From positions 1 through 32,237 of the forward strand of contig CALHVX010000137.1 in NCBI GenBank assembly GCA_938036875.1: a stretch of DNA of 32,237 bases, given 5' to 3'. Below are positions 30,938-32,237 of the stretch, one piece after another. The notes under the pieces are model-generated. The model saw only the letters and a list, made by a program, of their open reading frames with translations, did no database searches and was not told where the DNA came from. Each line of letters opens with the position of its first letter. Within the stretch, counting starts at the first letter, position 1. The position numbers and the translations under genes were made by a program. This DNA comes from an uncultured Pseudomonadales bacterium (GTDB lineage: Bacteria; Pseudomonadota; Gammaproteobacteria; Pseudomonadales; Azotimanducaceae).

Positions 30938-31013
30938 GCGGGTGTAGCTCAGCTGGTAGAGCGCGACCTTGCCAAGGTCGAGGTCACGAGTTCGAGCCTC
31001 GTTACCCGCTCCA
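30938..31013 (+). tRNA. tRNA-Gly (GCC)
   Basis: A 76-base cloverleaf: acceptor GCGGGTG pairing with TACCCGC (one G-T pair), D-arm GCTCAGCTGGTAGAGC, anticodon arm CGACC-TTGCCAA-GGTCG with anticodon GCC at 30971-30973, T-arm with GTTCGAG, and an encoded CCA at 31011-31013. All parts expected of a functional glycine tRNA are present. Confidence 0.97.
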
Positions 31014-31054
31014 TGTTTCGACTGAACAATTCCAGCGTTGATCAGTAATTCCAG

Positions 31055-31082
31055 GTGAGCCGCAGGCCTTTTGCGTGCTCAC
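31055..31082. terminator. Possible hairpin between tRNA and ProA-like gene
   Basis: GTGAGC (31055-31060) and GCTCAC (31077-31082) are inverted arms, with CGC/GCG inside separated by a bulge. It lies between the tRNA and the convergent ProA-like gene, and TCTCCTTTTGC follows on the plus strand. A shared terminator is plausible, not proven. Confidence 0.4.
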
Positions 31083-31109
31083 TCGGTCTCTCCTTTTGCT
31101 AACCCTTAG

Positions 31110-32237
31110 CTAGTTTTCAGTAACATAACGCGTTCGTACGGTGTAAACGCTGTCGCCTGTCAAGATTGCTCCACGACCGAATAGACGCCCGTTAGCCCAA
31201 TTGGAAAGCCCGAGTTCTGGCTTCGACAATGCAAATTGCCCATCGACCCAGCGAGTTAGATTGTCGCCAACAAAGGGCGAGTGGATTTGGGTCCAAAATG
31301 CCGCGTGCTCGGCATCTAGTGCACTAATCAGGGATGCCACCAAGCGTGGACTATGGGTGTTAAATAGCTGCGCTGCAGCGGCAATGCTGTCCACCACTAT
31401 TAGGGTCACTTCTGGCGAGTTCTCCCATTCCCACTCTTCGCCATAGCGGGCAGCTGAAATCGACTCCGCCTGTACTTCTAGTTGGGTACCTTCCGCACGA
31501 ACAATGTTGACTTGCTTGCTGAAAAGCTCGCTGGGGACTTGGTCTTGGCTCCCTGCAGCTACGTGTAGCTTGAATTCGGTGCCACGGGACTCAGCGGCAG
31601 CCTGTAGGCCGCGTAAGAACGCGGGGATTAACCTGGCTGCTTGAGTGCTCTCGATGCAGCAAGTGTTGAGGGTGTTGCACACTTTTCGGTCTAGGGAGTC
31701 TTGAACCGCTTGTTGAAATGCGGTGGTGTCCGCGTTGGCTGATGCCACCATCCAAGCGCCGCCAGTTCCGTGCAGGCTCACGGGGACCCCAGAGCTTTGG
31801 GCTAGGGCTCCCAGCAGGTCTACTGCAGGGCCGGATCCTCGCGCTACTGCCAGTGACAGCCGTGCGTCAAGAAACAGTGCCCAGCCTGCGGAATGGGCCG
31901 CACTGTCTATTAGCGTCATGGCGTCCTCGGGCAAGCCCGCTTGCCTCAACGCTGGCCGGATAGTGCTTGCCATGATTTCGTTGGCGGTGGCTAAAGCATC
32001 ACTCCCGATACGAAACACTGCGCTGTTGCCGCTGCGTAAGACACCGCAAGCATCCGCGAGCACGTTGGGTCGACCTTCGAAGATGAAAGCGACAACCCCA
32101 AGTGCGGCGCCCACCAGCTCAACCCGGAACCCGTCATGGGCAATAGTTTCCAACACCGCATCGCGACGTGAAGCCATGCTAGCCCACCCTTGCAGGCCTT
32201 CAATCATGTTGCCACGCATTTGCTCTGACACGGCCAA
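31110..32237 (-). CDS. Divergent ProA-like aldehyde dehydrogenase, 5' end outside window
   Basis: At least 375 residues; the frame is open at the right edge and the usual ProA N-terminal region (about 40-60 residues) is missing, so the start lies beyond 32237. GAALGVVAFIFEGRPNVLADACGVLRSGNSAVFRIGS matches the glutamate-5-semialdehyde dehydrogenase (ProA) core, and VCNTLNT holds the catalytic cysteine. Yet it departs from ProA: the NAK-x-QRP lead into the cysteine is replaced by SLDRKV, Glu after CNT is Asn, IPRGG reads VARGSGP, and the C-terminal GAEV-STQ-LHARGP block reads ELGLSN...GRLFGRG. ProA reduces gamma-glutamyl phosphate with NADPH in proline synthesis; given the changes, this copy may use another acyl phosphate or aldehyde. 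It converges on tRNA-Gly. Confidence 0.75.
   Translation of the reverse strand: MAVSEQMRGNMIEGLQGWASMASRRDAVLETIAHDGFRVELVGAALGVVAFIFEGRPNVLADACGVLRSGNSAVFRIGSDALATANEIMASTIRPALRQAGLPEDAMTLIDSAAHSAGWALFLDARLSLAVARGSGPAVDLLGALAQSSGVPVSLHGTGGAWMVASANADTTAFQQAVQDSLDRKVCNTLNTCCIESTQAARLIPAFLRGLQAAAESRGTEFKLHVAAGSQDQVPSELFSKQVNIVRAEGTQLEVQAESISAARYGEEWEWENSPEVTLIVVDSIAAAAQLFNTHSPRLVASLISALDAEHAAFWTQIHSPFVGDNLTRWVDGQFALSKPELGLSNWANGRLFGRGAILTGDSVYTVRTRYVTEN

Noticed and set aside
1-32237. Mobile element, integron, prophage or CRISPR array
   Set aside because: No transposase, integrase, phage gene, terminal repeats or regularly spaced repeats were seen; the tRNA-Gly has no adjacent integrase or duplicated 3' end in the window.

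Overview
The window looks like a chromosomal segment of an aerobic, probably marine or soil, gammaproteobacterium. The pointers are a cyanide-insensitive type bd oxidase with a DUF2474 small subunit, a Pseudomonas-type prolyl hydroxylase (PPHD-like), Shine-Dalgarno-led compact operons, and a CCA-encoding tRNA-Gly next to a ProA-like gene. The genus cannot be read from the sequence. No insertion sequence, integrase, phage gene, CRISPR array or rRNA is visible, and coding density is high. The longest stretch without a protein gene (about 335 bases, 30776-31109) holds the tRNA and its promoter.

Region 1 (1-5469) starts with the 3' end of a flavin/Baeyer-Villiger-type monooxygenase, followed on the minus strand by an alpha/beta hydrolase. 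A minus-strand run of four envelope genes comes next: a family VIII-type serine hydrolase, a DUF6152 protein, and two paralogous secreted proteins of an unnamed family, one of them a lipoprotein. The DUF6152 protein would start with His-His after signal cleavage.

Region 2 (5554-10996, plus strand) encodes the bd oxidase cioA-cioB plus a 43-residue DUF2474 membrane peptide. A lipoprotein sulfatase starts on the base after the peptide's stop codon, and a CoA-transferase family III gene follows. Region 3 (11066-14937) holds a MerR/GyrI-like regulator with a textbook MerR operator (19-bp spacer with a dyad) and a membrane-anchored HSL-type hydrolase starting inside its stop codon. A convergent class C-like serine hydrolase and a DUF427 gene follow.

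Region 4 (15012-22248, plus strand) has a 2OG-Fe(II) prolyl hydroxylase, an AsmA protein, an SDR-type epimerase, a luciferase-like flavin oxidoreductase, a SnoaL/NTF2 protein, an acyl-CoA ligase and two separately encoded hot-dog hydratase halves. The genes from the flavin oxidoreductase to the hydratases read like an activation-hydration route for an organic acid. A convergent Yip1-like membrane protein ends this block.

Region 5 (23695-30259) is a tight operon: an FAD-dependent hydroxylase (TTG start, hairpin in its leader), an MFS transporter (GTG start), HyuA and HyuB. It looks like a self-contained uptake/export, hydroxylation and ATP-dependent ring-opening or carboxylation module. Region 6 has a small DUF6316-like protein, tRNA-Gly(GCC), and the 3' part of a divergent ProA-like aldehyde dehydrogenase running off the right edge.

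Taken together (inference), the window is rich in oxygenases, esterases, a sulfatase, CoA-activation enzymes and hydrolytic ATPases. That suggests a catabolic neighbourhood for ketone, ester, sulfate-ester or ring-containing natural products; the substrate cannot be named from sequence alone.
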